Source of the DNA: Methyloradius palustris
GTDB taxonomy: Bacteria > Pseudomonadota > Gammaproteobacteria > Burkholderiales > Methylophilaceae
NCBI RefSeq assembly: GCF_019703875.1
Contig: NZ_AP024110.1
Coordinates: 248,001 to 312,000, forward strand
Direction of reading: 5' to 3'
Length of the DNA: 64,000 nt
In this document: piece after piece, positions 8,847 to 17,026 of the stretch
How positions within the stretch are numbered: the stretch's first letter is position 1
Layout: each line of letters opens with the position of its first letter
Made by a program: the position numbers and the translations under genes
The notes under the pieces: generated by a model
Seen by the model: only the letters and a program-made list of their open reading frames with translations
Told to the model about the DNA's origin: nothing
Databases searched by the model: none

Positions 8847-8888
8847 CCGCTGCAAAACAGACTCAAGTCAACGTTTTGCAGCGGTTTT
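8847..8888 (+). terminator. Intrinsic terminator after hps
   Basis: CCGCTGCAAAAC (8847-8858) pairs perfectly with GTTTTGCAGCGG (8873-8884), followed by TTTT and preceded by AAAAA, so it may act in both directions. It separates the hps transcript from hisB. Confidence 0.85.
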
Positions 8889-8967
8889 AATTTTGAACCA
8901 AAGTTATTTCAAATGTGGCTTTGAGTTTCATCAGAATATAGTTTTACCAGAGTTAATAATAATTTAA

Positions 8968-9567
8968 GTGAGCCATAAAATGCGTAGCGCCGAAGTCAGC
9001 CGTCAAACACTAGAAACCCAGATTATTGTATCTATCAATCTGGATGGCACTGGAGTATCTAAATTCGCTACAGGCTTGGGTTTTCTTGATCACATGCTTG
9101 ATCAGATCGCACGCCACGGTATGCTGGATATTAGCGTTGAGGCCAAAGGTGATTTGCACATTGATGCACATCACACCGTTGAAGACATCGGCATTACACT
9201 AGGCCAAGCTTTTGCTAAAGCGGTCGGCGATAAAAAAGGCATACGCCGTTACGGCCATGCTTATATTCCGTTGGATGAAGCTTTATCCCGCGTTGTGCTC
9301 GATCTTTCTGGCCGCCCAGGACTTGAGTATGGTGTTAACTTTACGCGTGCCCAAATCGGTGATTTCGACGTTGACCTCATCCACGAATTCTTCCAAGGCT
9401 TTGTCAATCATGCATTAGTCACCCTGCATATTGATAACCTCAAAGGTGTGAATGCACACCACCAGGCTGAAACGATTTTCAAGGCATTTGGACGTGCCCT
9501 GCGTATGGCTTTAGAGCTGGATGCGCGCATGGCTGGTATTATGCCTTCTACCAAGGGTGCCTTATAG
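8968..9567 (+). CDS. hisB: Imidazoleglycerol-phosphate dehydratase
   Basis: 199 residues, the monofunctional HisB without the N-terminal phosphatase domain of the E. coli fusion. Manganese-binding HHxxE motifs are seen twice: H68-H69-E72 (DAHHTVED) and H164-H165-E168 (AHHQAE). It dehydrates imidazoleglycerol phosphate. A GTG at 8968 opens the frame; an ATG at 8980 (MRSAEVSRQT) is an equally reasonable start that matches the usual family N-terminus. The separate histidinol-phosphatase is not in this window. Confidence 0.95.
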   Translation: MSHKMRSAEVSRQTLETQIIVSINLDGTGVSKFATGLGFLDHMLDQIARHGMLDISVEAKGDLHIDAHHTVEDIGITLGQAFAKAVGDKKGIRRYGHAYIPLDEALSRVVLDLSGRPGLEYGVNFTRAQIGDFDVDLIHEFFQGFVNHALVTLHIDNLKGVNAHHQAETIFKAFGRALRMALELDARMAGIMPSTKGAL

Positions 9568-9626
9568 TTCATAAGCCAATCCGTATCTGAGAGCTATTTA
9601 AATTTCGTCCAAGTAACTAAGAATAA

Positions 9627-10271
9627 ATGATTGATATCGCAGTAGTTGATTATGGTATGGGCAATTTGCGTTCAGTGTCTAAAGCACTTGAACATGTAGC
9701 TACTGATAAAAAAGTGGTCGTTACCAGCAATCCGCAAGATATTGCAGAAGCAGAGCGTGTCGTGTTTCCAGGCCAGGGCGCTATGCCTGACTGTGTGCGT
9801 GAACTGGATTCACGTGGTCTGCGTGAGGCCGTGATAGCGGCCGCAGCCAGCAAGCCTTTTCTGGGAATCTGTATCGGCCTGCAATTATTGTTTGACCATA
9901 GCGAGGAAGGTAATGCTGATGGTCTTGGCATTTTTGCTGGTCAAGTAAAACGCTTTTCGGCAGTAGATATGCATGATGTACAAGGCCACAAACTTAAAGT
10001 GCCGCACATGGGATGGAATGAAGTTTATCAGTCACAATCTCACCCACTGTGGGCGGGAATTGAGAATGGCGAACGTTTTTATTATGTGCACAGTTATTAT
10101 GTGGCGCCGCAGGAAACAGCCTTGGTGGCTGGTTACAGCGAGTATCCAAAACGCTTTACCAGTGTAGTGGCTAAGGATAATATATTTGCTGTTCAATTCC
10201 ACCCAGAAAAAAGCCAGCATGCAGGGCTAAAACTTTTATCCAATTTCGTTCAATGGAACGGTCATTCTTAA
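9627..10271 (+). CDS. hisH: Imidazole glycerol phosphate synthase, glutaminase subunit
   Basis: 214-residue class I glutamine amidotransferase. The triad is visible: nucleophile C82 in LGICIGLQLLF, and H192 and E194 in QFHPEKS. HisH hydrolyses glutamine and channels ammonia to HisF. It lies 59 bp after hisB and 27 bp before hisA in the second half of the his cluster. Confidence 0.97.
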   Translation: MIDIAVVDYGMGNLRSVSKALEHVATDKKVVVTSNPQDIAEAERVVFPGQGAMPDCVRELDSRGLREAVIAAAASKPFLGICIGLQLLFDHSEEGNADGLGIFAGQVKRFSAVDMHDVQGHKLKVPHMGWNEVYQSQSHPLWAGIENGERFYYVHSYYVAPQETALVAGYSEYPKRFTSVVAKDNIFAVQFHPEKSQHAGLKLLSNFVQWNGHS

Positions 10272-10298
10272 TTTTTATTTAGTCTCAATATTTAAACC

Positions 10299-11039
10299 AT
10301 GCTGATTATCCCTGCTATTGATCTCAAAGACGGTCACTGTGTCCGCTTAAAACAAGGCTTGATGGAAGAGTCCACTGTGTTCTCAGAAGACCCCGGCGCG
10401 ATGGCGCGCAATTGGGTTGATCAAGGTGCCAAGCGTTTGCACTTGGTTGACCTTAACGGTGCTTTTGCTGGTAAACCCGTGAATGAAGCTGCTATCAAGG
10501 CCATTGTTCAAGCGGTGGGCGGTCAAATTCCAATTCAGTTGGGGGGCGGTATTCGCGATCTGGAAACCATAGAGCGTTATCTGGATGACGGTATTGATTA
10601 TGTGATTATTGGCACGGCGGCTGTTAAAAACCCTGGCTTCTTGCATGAGGCCTGCTATGCATTCCCTGGCCAGATTATCGTAGGGCTTGATGCCAAAGAT
10701 GGCAAAGTGGCGGTCGATGGCTGGTCTAAACTGACTGGGCATGACGTCATTGACTTAGCCAAAAAATTTGAAGGCTATGGCGTTGAAGCCATTGTCTATA
10801 CCGATATTGGCCGTGATGGCATGTTGAGCGGCGTGAATATTGAAGCCACCGTGGCATTGGCGCAGGCATTGATGATCCCTGTGATTGCCAGCGGCGGCAT
10901 TACCAACCTTGATGATGTGCGCAAGCTTTGTGCTGTCGAAAGCGAAGGCATTATCGGCGCTATTACTGGCCGCGCGATTTATGAAGGTACGCTCGATTTT
11001 ACTGCCGCCCAAGCGCTGGCAGATGAGCTAAACGGTTAA
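10299..11039 (+). CDS. hisA: ProFAR isomerase (HisA)
   Basis: 246-residue (beta/alpha)8 barrel. The catalytic Asp is D8 in IPAIDLKDG. The phosphate-binding loops QLGGGIRD and ASGGI appear in the two half-barrels, reflecting the ancient duplication shared with HisF. It performs an Amadori isomerisation of the ProFAR intermediate. 10 bp before hisF. Confidence 0.97.
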   Translation: MLIIPAIDLKDGHCVRLKQGLMEESTVFSEDPGAMARNWVDQGAKRLHLVDLNGAFAGKPVNEAAIKAIVQAVGGQIPIQLGGGIRDLETIERYLDDGIDYVIIGTAAVKNPGFLHEACYAFPGQIIVGLDAKDGKVAVDGWSKLTGHDVIDLAKKFEGYGVEAIVYTDIGRDGMLSGVNIEATVALAQALMIPVIASGGITNLDDVRKLCAVESEGIIGAITGRAIYEGTLDFTAAQALADELNG

Positions 11040-11049
11040 TGGAAATGAC

Positions 11050-11808
11050 ATGGCTTTAGCCAAACGCATTATTCCTTGCCTTGATGTCACAGCTGGTCGT
11101 GTGGTTAAAGGCATCAATTTTTTAGAGTTGCGCGACGCTGGCGACCCAGTTGAAATTGCCCGTCGCTATGATGAGCAGGGCGCTGACGAACTGACTTTTC
11201 TCGACATCACCGCCAGCTCAGATAACCGCGGCTTGATTCTGAATATTATTGAGCAAGTCGCCTCACAAGTATTTATCCCATTAACAGTAGGCGGCGGCGT
11301 ACGCGAAGTAGAGGATGTGCGCCGATTATTGAATGCAGGTGCTGATAAAGTCAGCATCAACACTTCCGCGGTGCTTAATCCACAACTGGTAGCCGATGCT
11401 TCTGGCCATTTTGGGTCGCAGTGTATCGTTGTCGCGATTGACGCCAAACAAGTGGGTGACCACTGGGAAGTATTCACCCACGGCGGTCGCAATGCAACAG
11501 GCATAGATGCAATTGAATGGGCGAAAAAAATGGTGGCGCTTGGTGCGGGCGAGCTGCTGGTTACCAGCATGGATAGAGACGGTACTAAAGTTGGCTTTAA
11601 CCTTGCACTCAATCGCGCAATCAGTGATGCTGTCGATGTGCCAATTATTGCTTCAGGCGGTGCAGGTAATCTGGTACATCTGGTTGAAGGTGTGCAAGAA
11701 GGCGGCGCTGACGCAGTGCTGGCGGCTAGCATTTTTCACTATGGTGAATACACGGTGCGCCAAGCCAAAGAATATATGCGTGAATGTGGTATTGAAGTGC
11801 GCCTGTAG
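11050..11808 (+). CDS. hisF: Imidazole glycerol phosphate synthase, cyclase subunit
   Basis: 252-residue barrel, paralogue of HisA. It opens with LAKRIIPCLDV (catalytic D12) and has VGGGVR and ASGGAG phosphate loops. With HisH it makes imidazole glycerol phosphate and AICAR, linking histidine and purine synthesis. 12 bp before hisI. Confidence 0.97.
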   Translation: MALAKRIIPCLDVTAGRVVKGINFLELRDAGDPVEIARRYDEQGADELTFLDITASSDNRGLILNIIEQVASQVFIPLTVGGGVREVEDVRRLLNAGADKVSINTSAVLNPQLVADASGHFGSQCIVVAIDAKQVGDHWEVFTHGGRNATGIDAIEWAKKMVALGAGELLVTSMDRDGTKVGFNLALNRAISDAVDVPIIASGGAGNLVHLVEGVQEGGADAVLAASIFHYGEYTVRQAKEYMRECGIEVRL

Positions 11809-11820
11809 CTGAATGAATAA

Positions 11821-12210
11821 ATGAGCGATTATCTAGACAAAGTAAATTGGACGAGCGAAGGCCTTGTGCCTGTGATCGCCCAAGAACACAGCACCGGCAA
11901 AGTGTTAATGTTCGCCTGGATGAACCGTGAAGCATTAAAGTTAACGGTAGAGACGGGCCAGGCAGTTTATTGGTCACGTTCGCGTAATAAGTTATGGCAT
12001 AAAGGTGAAGAATCAGGCCATGTGCAAAAAGTACATGATATCCGCCTAGATTGTGATGAAGACGTGATTTTGATTATCGTCGAACAGATAGGTGGTATTG
12101 CTTGTCATACTGGCAGGCATAACTGCTTCTTCAAGAAATTAGAAAATGATGACTGGGTGGTAGACCAGCCTGTTATCAAAGACACCAACGAGATTTACCA
12201 CCATGAGTGA
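11821..12210 (+). CDS. hisI: Phosphoribosyl-AMP cyclohydrolase
   Basis: 129 residues, the stand-alone cyclohydrolase (not fused to HisE as in E. coli). The metal-site motif CHTGRHNCFF and the segment YWSRSRNKLWHKGE are diagnostic. It opens the adenine ring of PR-AMP. Its end overlaps hisE by 8 bp, implying coupled translation of the two consecutive pathway enzymes. Confidence 0.96.
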   Translation: MSDYLDKVNWTSEGLVPVIAQEHSTGKVLMFAWMNREALKLTVETGQAVYWSRSRNKLWHKGEESGHVQKVHDIRLDCDEDVILIIVEQIGGIACHTGRHNCFFKKLENDDWVVDQPVIKDTNEIYHHE

Positions 12211-12520
12211 TGTGCTGAATCGATTAGCCGAGTTGTTAGAGCAGCGTAAAACTGCGAGCCCAGACTCGTCATACGTGGCCAAGCTTTACGCCAAAGGCAC
12301 AGACAGCATCCTCAAAAAAGTAGGTGAAGAATCCGCCGAACTGATTATTGCGGGCAAAGGCGGCGATCAACAGGAAATCATCTATGAAACTGCCGATCTT
12401 TGGTTTCATAGTTTAGTGTTGCTGGCGCATGCTGGTTTAAATCCACAGCAGGTGCTTGATGAGTTGGCGCGGCGTGAAGGTCTTTCGGGGCTTGAAGAAA
12501 AAGCACAGCGTAAGGGTTGA
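12203..12520 (+). CDS. hisE: Phosphoribosyl-ATP pyrophosphatase
   Basis: 105-residue all-alpha MazG-type hydrolase. Features include SYVAKLYAKGTDSILKKVGEE followed by the acidic helix with ETADLWFH. It removes pyrophosphate from PR-ATP. Last his gene; the HIT gene starts one base after its stop codon, so his, the HIT gene and tatABC are probably read as one unit, as in many betaproteobacteria. Confidence 0.96.
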   Translation: MSDVLNRLAELLEQRKTASPDSSYVAKLYAKGTDSILKKVGEESAELIIAGKGGDQQEIIYETADLWFHSLVLLAHAGLNPQQVLDELARREGLSGLEEKAQRKG

Positions 12521-12521
12521 G

Positions 12522-12860
12522 ATGAGTACAGACTGTATTTTTTGCAAAATCGTCGCAGGTGAAATCCCTGCCACCAAGGTGTATGAAGATGAAGATGTGA
12601 TCGCCTTCAACGACATTCACCCCATTGCGCCAGTGCATTTTATGATAGTGCCAAAAGAGCATATTGAAAGTTTGGCGAGTGCTGAAGAAAAGCATCAAGC
12701 ACTGTTAGGCAAAATATTGTTGCTAGCGCCTAAGCTGGCAAAGCAGCAAGGCCTAAAAGGTTTTCGTACCATGATAAATACTGGCCGTGAAGGCGGGCAA
12801 GAGGTATTTCATTTACACGTGCATGTATTCGGTGGCGGCGCTAGCTTACCTAAAACCTAG
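12522..12860 (+). CDS. hinT: HIT-family purine nucleoside phosphoramidase (HinT-like)
   Basis: 112 residues starting at ATG 12522 (MSTDCIFCKIVAGEIPATKV), one base after the hisE stop; an upstream in-frame extension overlaps hisE and is not needed. The histidine triad is H97-x-H99-x-H101 in FHLHVHVFGG. Family role: hydrolysis of AMP-lysine or AMP-NH2-type phosphoramidates. Two N-terminal cysteines (CIFC) are typical of bacterial HinT. It stands between his and tat genes. Confidence 0.94.
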   Translation: MSTDCIFCKIVAGEIPATKVYEDEDVIAFNDIHPIAPVHFMIVPKEHIESLASAEEKHQALLGKILLLAPKLAKQQGLKGFRTMINTGREGGQEVFHLHVHVFGGGASLPKT

Positions 12861-12895
12861 CTTGCATAAAACTATAGATATTCAGGAGAAACATC

Positions 12896-13111
12896 ATGGG
12901 TTCATTTAGCATTTGGCATTGGTTAATCGTATTGTTAATTGTTGTGCTGGTATTTGGCACAAAAAAACTACGCAATATTGGTAGCGATGTGGGCGGTGCA
13001 GTTAAAAACTTCAAGGATGCGATGAAGGAAGAAAGCAGCAAACCCAAACTAGATGAGCCTGAACCAGGCCACACTGTTGAAGGCGAAGTAACCCAGAAAA
13101 CTAAGCAGTAA
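12896..13111 (+). CDS. tatA: Sec-independent translocase protein TatA
   Basis: 71 residues: short periplasmic N-terminus MGSFSIWHW, one membrane helix (about 6-20), the hinge FGTKKLRNIG and an amphipathic helix, then a charged tail. TatA oligomers form the pore for folded twin-arginine substrates. Strong AGGAG at 12882-12886. TatB follows 6 bp later. A likely client, the Rieske protein, is encoded at 16431. Confidence 0.96.
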   Translation: MGSFSIWHWLIVLLIVVLVFGTKKLRNIGSDVGGAVKNFKDAMKEESSKPKLDEPEPGHTVEGEVTQKTKQ

Positions 13112-13117
13112 TTCAAA

Positions 13118-13552
13118 TTGTTTGATATTGCATTCTCTGAACTGGTGGTGATTGGCGTCGTGGCATTGATAGTCATCGGCCCCGAGAAATTACCTAAAGT
13201 AGCTCGAACAGTGGGTTTGCTGGTGGGCCGATTGCAGCGCTATGTGGCCAATGTGAAAGACGACATCAGTCGCGAGATGCAGCTGGAAGACCTGAAAAAG
13301 CTACAACAGCAAATGCAGGAAAATGGGCAGAAAATCCAGACTGAGCTGATGCTGTCAAAAGACGCTGTGTCTAAACATCTTGATGAAGTGCGAGAGACGC
13401 TTTTAGAAGCGCAGAAACCATCTGCAGATACCACAGTTCCAGAGTCAGCATCAATCTCAACCTCCCAGGCATCTGCAGTTGAACCCCATTCTGAATCAGG
13501 CATTGAACCCAGTCCAGTATTACCGCCAGATACCAAAGAACGACAAAAGTAG
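13118..13552 (+). CDS. tatB: Sec-independent translocase protein TatB
   Basis: 144 residues with N-terminal MFDIAFSELVVIGVVALIVI, the conserved Glu in the membrane segment, GPEKLPK, then an amphipathic helix and a long Gln- and Ser-rich cytoplasmic tail. TatB with TatC forms the substrate receptor. The start is TTG at 13118, six bases after the tatA stop; the family N-terminus MFDI matches exactly. Confidence 0.95.
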   Translation: MFDIAFSELVVIGVVALIVIGPEKLPKVARTVGLLVGRLQRYVANVKDDISREMQLEDLKKLQQQMQENGQKIQTELMLSKDAVSKHLDEVRETLLEAQKPSADTTVPESASISTSQASAVEPHSESGIEPSPVLPPDTKERQK

Positions 13553-13558
13553 CAGCCT

Positions 13559-14302
13559 GTGAACACCACCGAAACGTTTATCTCCCACCTCATCGAACTG
13601 CGTGACCGTTTGCTGCGCAGTGTAATTGGGCTGGTACTGGTGTTCATCGCACTTTTCCCCTTTGCCAACAAAATTTATCACTTGCTCGCCGAGCCTATGC
13701 TTAGCAAGTTACCCGCAGGCGGCCAGATGATTGCAACGGCAGTTACCACGCCTTTCTTTGTGCCGATGAAGGTGGCGATGCTGGCCGCATTCGTGATTTC
13801 ATTGCCGCATACGCTGTATCAGATATGGTCGTTCGTAGCGCCTGGGCTATATGCACATGAACGCAAATTCATGGCGCCGCTTGTTGTTGCCAGCACATTG
13901 TTGTTCTTTACAGGTATGGCTTTCGCTTATTACCTGGTATTCCCCGTGGTCTTTGGCTTTATTACGCATGCCGCGCCAGAGGGCGTTGCCGTGATGACGG
14001 ATATTGGTAACTATCTCGATTTTGTGATGACTATGTTCATTGCCTTTGGGCTCGCATTTGAGGTGCCAATTGCGGTTGTGATGCTGGTGCGATTCAATAT
14101 CGTCAAGATTCAGACTTTGAAAGACATTCGTTCTTATGTCATTGTTGGCGCGTTTGTCGTGGGGGCTATTTTTACACCACCCGATGTGATTTCACAGATG
14201 ATGTTGGCTGTGCCTTTGTGGCTGCTCTATGAGGCGGGCATCATCTTCGCAAGATTCACGATGCCGCATGTTGCCGATGAAAAAGCCATTTCAGATAATT
14301 AA
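13559..14302 (+). CDS. tatC: Sec-independent translocase protein TatC
   Basis: 247 residues, six membrane helices. N-terminal ETFISHLIELRDRLLRS is the TatC signature for signal-peptide recognition; FVAPGLYAHERKF and the conserved Glu in GLAFEVPI are present. GTG start at 13559, six bases after tatB. The 3' end overlaps the convergent protease gene by 4 bp, leaving no room for a terminator between them. Confidence 0.96.
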   Translation: MNTTETFISHLIELRDRLLRSVIGLVLVFIALFPFANKIYHLLAEPMLSKLPAGGQMIATAVTTPFFVPMKVAMLAAFVISLPHTLYQIWSFVAPGLYAHERKFMAPLVVASTLLFFTGMAFAYYLVFPVVFGFITHAAPEGVAVMTDIGNYLDFVMTMFIAFGLAFEVPIAVVMLVRFNIVKIQTLKDIRSYVIVGAFVVGAIFTPPDVISQMMLAVPLWLLYEAGIIFARFTMPHVADEKAISDN

Positions 14303-15459
14303 TCTTTAAGATCATTCTTAGCGCTGAGCGGTTTAGGGCGTTTGCCTATTGTGATAGGTACCTTGATTTCCTTCTCATCCCTCGCTACTACCAGTGTGGC
14401 TTGTTTATTAGGGGCTAGACCAGAGATCAGATTCAGCATGCTCGAGCTATCAATCACCTGGTTGCCGTTGATTTCAAGCAATATATCACCAGGCCTCAAG
14501 CCAGCACGCTCAGCAGGGCTGCCGCGCAAGATACCTGCAATCAATGATCCACGTACTTGCTTAAGCTTGAATGATTCCGCCAATTCTGGCGTGATGTCTT
14601 GTGCTTCAATCCCTATCCAGCCGCGCGTGACACTGCCTTGGCTGATGATTTGCTCCATCACTTGCTTAACCAAGCTGATGGGGATGGCAAATCCAATACC
14701 CATAGAGCCGCCGCTGCGCGAATAAATGGCGCTATTCACCCCCACCAGATTGCCTTGCGTATCAATCAATGCGCCGCCTGAGTTGCCAGGATTGATCGGC
14801 GCATCGGTTTGTATGAAATTTTCAAAAGTATTGATGCCCAGATGGCTGCGACCCAGCGCGCTGATAATGCCTTGCGTGACAGTTTGCCCCACGCCAAAAG
14901 GGTTACCGATCGCGAGCACAACATCACCCACGCTGCTTTGCTCGGCATCAGCAAAGGTAATGGCTGGCAGGTCTTTAACATCTACTTTGACCACGGCTAG
15001 ATCAGTTTCGGGATCAGTGCCCACAATTTTTGCAGGGACTGTACGGCCATCTGCGAGAGCAATTTCGATTTCATCTGCGGATTCGACCACATGGTGATTC
15101 GTGACAATCAGGCCATCGCTGCTGACGATCACGCCAGAGCCTAGGCTGTTTTCACGTTGTGTCTGGTCATCTGGCTGGTCGCCAAAGAAGTGGCGAAACA
15201 ATGGGTCGTCCATAAACTGACGATGGGGGTTGGGTGCTGCTTTTTTGCTGGTGAACACGTTGACTACGGAGGGCATCGCTTTTTTTGCAGCAACACTATA
15301 AGACTCAGCACTGCCGATTTTTGCAGTAGAAGCAGCCTCTTTAATGACTAGCGTTTTATCCACACTGTTGAGCAGGTTCGGGTGAAAAGTCTGCACCACA
15401 AAAAGAACGGCAAGACTTACCGTTACAGTCTGTGCAAAAATGAGCCAAAGTTTGCGCAT
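14299..15459 (-). CDS. Periplasmic serine protease, DegS/HtrA type with one PDZ domain
   Basis: 386 residues. A membrane anchor occupies residues 5-22, then a trypsin-like domain with catalytic H123 (TNHHVV), D153 (DPETDLAVVKV) and S227 (GNSGGA), and a single C-terminal PDZ domain (about 290-370) containing RGSPAERAGLRPGDILLEI. One PDZ plus an uncleaved anchor is the DegS/AlgW architecture; those proteins sense misfolded outer-membrane proteins and cleave anti-sigma factors. No rseA or sigma-E gene is nearby. It is divergent from the Nif3-like gene with a 39-bp spacer. Confidence 0.9.
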   Translation of the reverse strand: MRKLWLIFAQTVTVSLAVLFVVQTFHPNLLNSVDKTLVIKEAASTAKIGSAESYSVAAKKAMPSVVNVFTSKKAAPNPHRQFMDDPLFRHFFGDQPDDQTQRENSLGSGVIVSSDGLIVTNHHVVESADEIEIALADGRTVPAKIVGTDPETDLAVVKVDVKDLPAITFADAEQSSVGDVVLAIGNPFGVGQTVTQGIISALGRSHLGINTFENFIQTDAPINPGNSGGALIDTQGNLVGVNSAIYSRSGGSMGIGFAIPISLVKQVMEQIISQGSVTRGWIGIEAQDITPELAESFKLKQVRGSLIAGILRGSPAERAGLRPGDILLEINGNQVIDSSSMLNLISGLAPNKQATLVVARDEKEIKVPITIGKRPKPLSAKNDLKD

Positions 15460-15498
15460 ATAATATTTTTATAAGTTAAAGAAGCGGATAAAAAGACT

Positions 15499-16245
15499 AT
15501 GAAATTAAAAGAGTTAACCCATTATACGGGAGAAATTCTACAGGTTGAGCGCTTCCGCGACTATTGCCCCAATGGTTTGCAGGTAGAAGGCAAGCAAGAG
15601 GTCAGCAAGATTGTGGCAGGGGTCACTGCAAGTATGGATTTGTTGGAGGCCGCGCATGCAGCCGGTGCTGATTTAATACTGGTGCATCACGGATATTTCT
15701 GGCGCAATGAAGATGCGCGGGTGATCGGTATGAAGCGAGCACGCATCAAGTTTTTGCTGGAGCATGAGATTAATCTGCTGGCTTACCATCTGCCGCTGGA
15801 TGCACACGCCGAGTATGGCAATAACGTTCAATTGGCGAAAAAACTGGGTTTTCAGCTAGAGGGTTGGGCGGGCGAGCAAAATATAATCGCTTATGGAACA
15901 ATTGCTGTGCCTGTCAGTCTTCAACAACTAGGCGCTCATATCAATCAACAACTCAATCGTGAGCCCTTGTTGATTGGCGAGCAGAATAAACTGGTGAAAC
16001 GCATTGCTTGGTGCACGGGCGCTGCGCAAGATTACATCGAACAAGCAATTGATTTAGGGGTGGATGTATTTATCAGTGGCGAGATTTCAGAGCGAACGGT
16101 GCATCTGGCGCGTGAATCTGGTGTTGCTTATATTGCCGCTGGACATCATGCAACTGAGCGTTATGGTGTGCAGGCTTTGGGTGAGCATCTCGCAACGCAC
16201 TTTAATTTGGGCTACGAATGGATTGATATTGATAACCCCGTGTAA
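15499..16245 (+). CDS. Nif3-like dinuclear metal centre protein (YbgI family)
   Basis: 248 residues. Metal-ligand motifs are visible: DLILVHHGYFWR, the AYHLPLDAH segment and the C-terminal AAGHHATERYGVQALGEHL. The family forms a hexameric toroid with two metal ions per subunit; its cellular function is unsettled (GTP cyclohydrolase I type 2 annotations are unproven). The ORF begins with ATG at 15499. Gene-order neighbour of petABC in many betaproteobacteria. Confidence 0.88.
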   Translation: MKLKELTHYTGEILQVERFRDYCPNGLQVEGKQEVSKIVAGVTASMDLLEAAHAAGADLILVHHGYFWRNEDARVIGMKRARIKFLLEHEINLLAYHLPLDAHAEYGNNVQLAKKLGFQLEGWAGEQNIIAYGTIAVPVSLQQLGAHINQQLNREPLLIGEQNKLVKRIAWCTGAAQDYIEQAIDLGVDVFISGEISERTVHLARESGVAYIAAGHHATERYGVQALGEHLATHFNLGYEWIDIDNPV

Positions 16246-16326
16246 AGCGATGCAGCCAAAGTCTAGTAAACCTAAATTAAACATGAAGAAAAGACAGATA
16301 AGCTGGTTTAAAAGCCTGTTTATAGG

Positions 16327-16355
16327 TTTAAGTTTTTCTGTTAAAGCTGTAAAAT
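16327..16355 (+). promoter_or_regulatory. Possible promoter of petABC
   Basis: TTTAAG (16327-16332), 17 bases, then TAAAAT (16350-16355), in the 185-bp gap upstream of petA. The -10 is good, the -35 is weak. Confidence 0.35.
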
Positions 16356-16430
16356 GCGTGGTTTGATGAATGATGGTATTCAATCCAGTCGCATTCTGTT
16401 AAGAGTGCGGTCTATACATAGAGGCATGTG

Positions 16431-17012
16431 ATGGCGAACCAACCAGTGGATCAACACAAACGACGATTTTTAATTGCGGCTACCACCGCTGTAGGTGGTG
16501 TGGCAGTGGCTGCGGTAGCTGTGCCTTTTGTGGCTAGCATGTTGCCAAGTGCGCGTGCAAAAGCTGCGGGTGCCCCAGTTGAAGTGGATGTTAGTAAAAT
16601 TGAAGCTGGCGCCATGATCACAGTAGAGTGGCGTGGTAAACCAGTTTGGATTATTAATCGTAGTCAAGCCATGCTTGATGCGCTTAGTAATCACGATGAT
16701 AGGCTGACCGACCCTAAGCTTGAAGTAAACCAACAGCCTGAAGACTGTAAAAATGCAGACCGCTCAATCAAACCAAACTTGATGGTGCTGGTCGGAGTTT
16801 GTACCCATCTAGGCTGTTCACCATCACCAAGACTGCAATCTGGCGCAGACATGGGTGCCGATTGGCCAGGTGGTTTCTTCTGCCCTTGCCATGGTTCTAA
16901 GTATGACCTTGCAGGCCGCGTATTTAAGGGTTCGCCTGCACCAATTAACCTGCTGGTACCTGACTACAAATACGTAAGTGATTCAGTAGTGCGTATTGGT
17001 AACGAAACTTAA
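16431..17012 (+). CDS. petA: Ubiquinol-cytochrome c reductase, Rieske iron-sulfur subunit
   Basis: 193 residues. The [2Fe-2S] Rieske motifs CTHLGC and CPCHGSKYD are intact. The N-terminus QHKRRFLIAATT is a twin-arginine-type signal anchor, matching the known Tat export of Rieske proteins and the tatABC genes at 12896-14302. Start chosen at ATG 16431, where AGAGG lies six bases upstream; an in-frame GTG directly before it adds one residue. First gene of petABC, 14 bp before petB. Confidence 0.96.
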   Translation: MANQPVDQHKRRFLIAATTAVGGVAVAAVAVPFVASMLPSARAKAAGAPVEVDVSKIEAGAMITVEWRGKPVWIINRSQAMLDALSNHDDRLTDPKLEVNQQPEDCKNADRSIKPNLMVLVGVCTHLGCSPSPRLQSGADMGADWPGGFFCPCHGSKYDLAGRVFKGSPAPINLLVPDYKYVSDSVVRIGNET

Positions 17013-17026
17013 GAGGCCACACCATC

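Noticed and set aside
16283..16366. Small plus-strand frame (MKKRQISWFKSLF) before petA
   Set aside because: No clear ribosome-binding site, overlaps the likely petA promoter, and is short enough to be chance.
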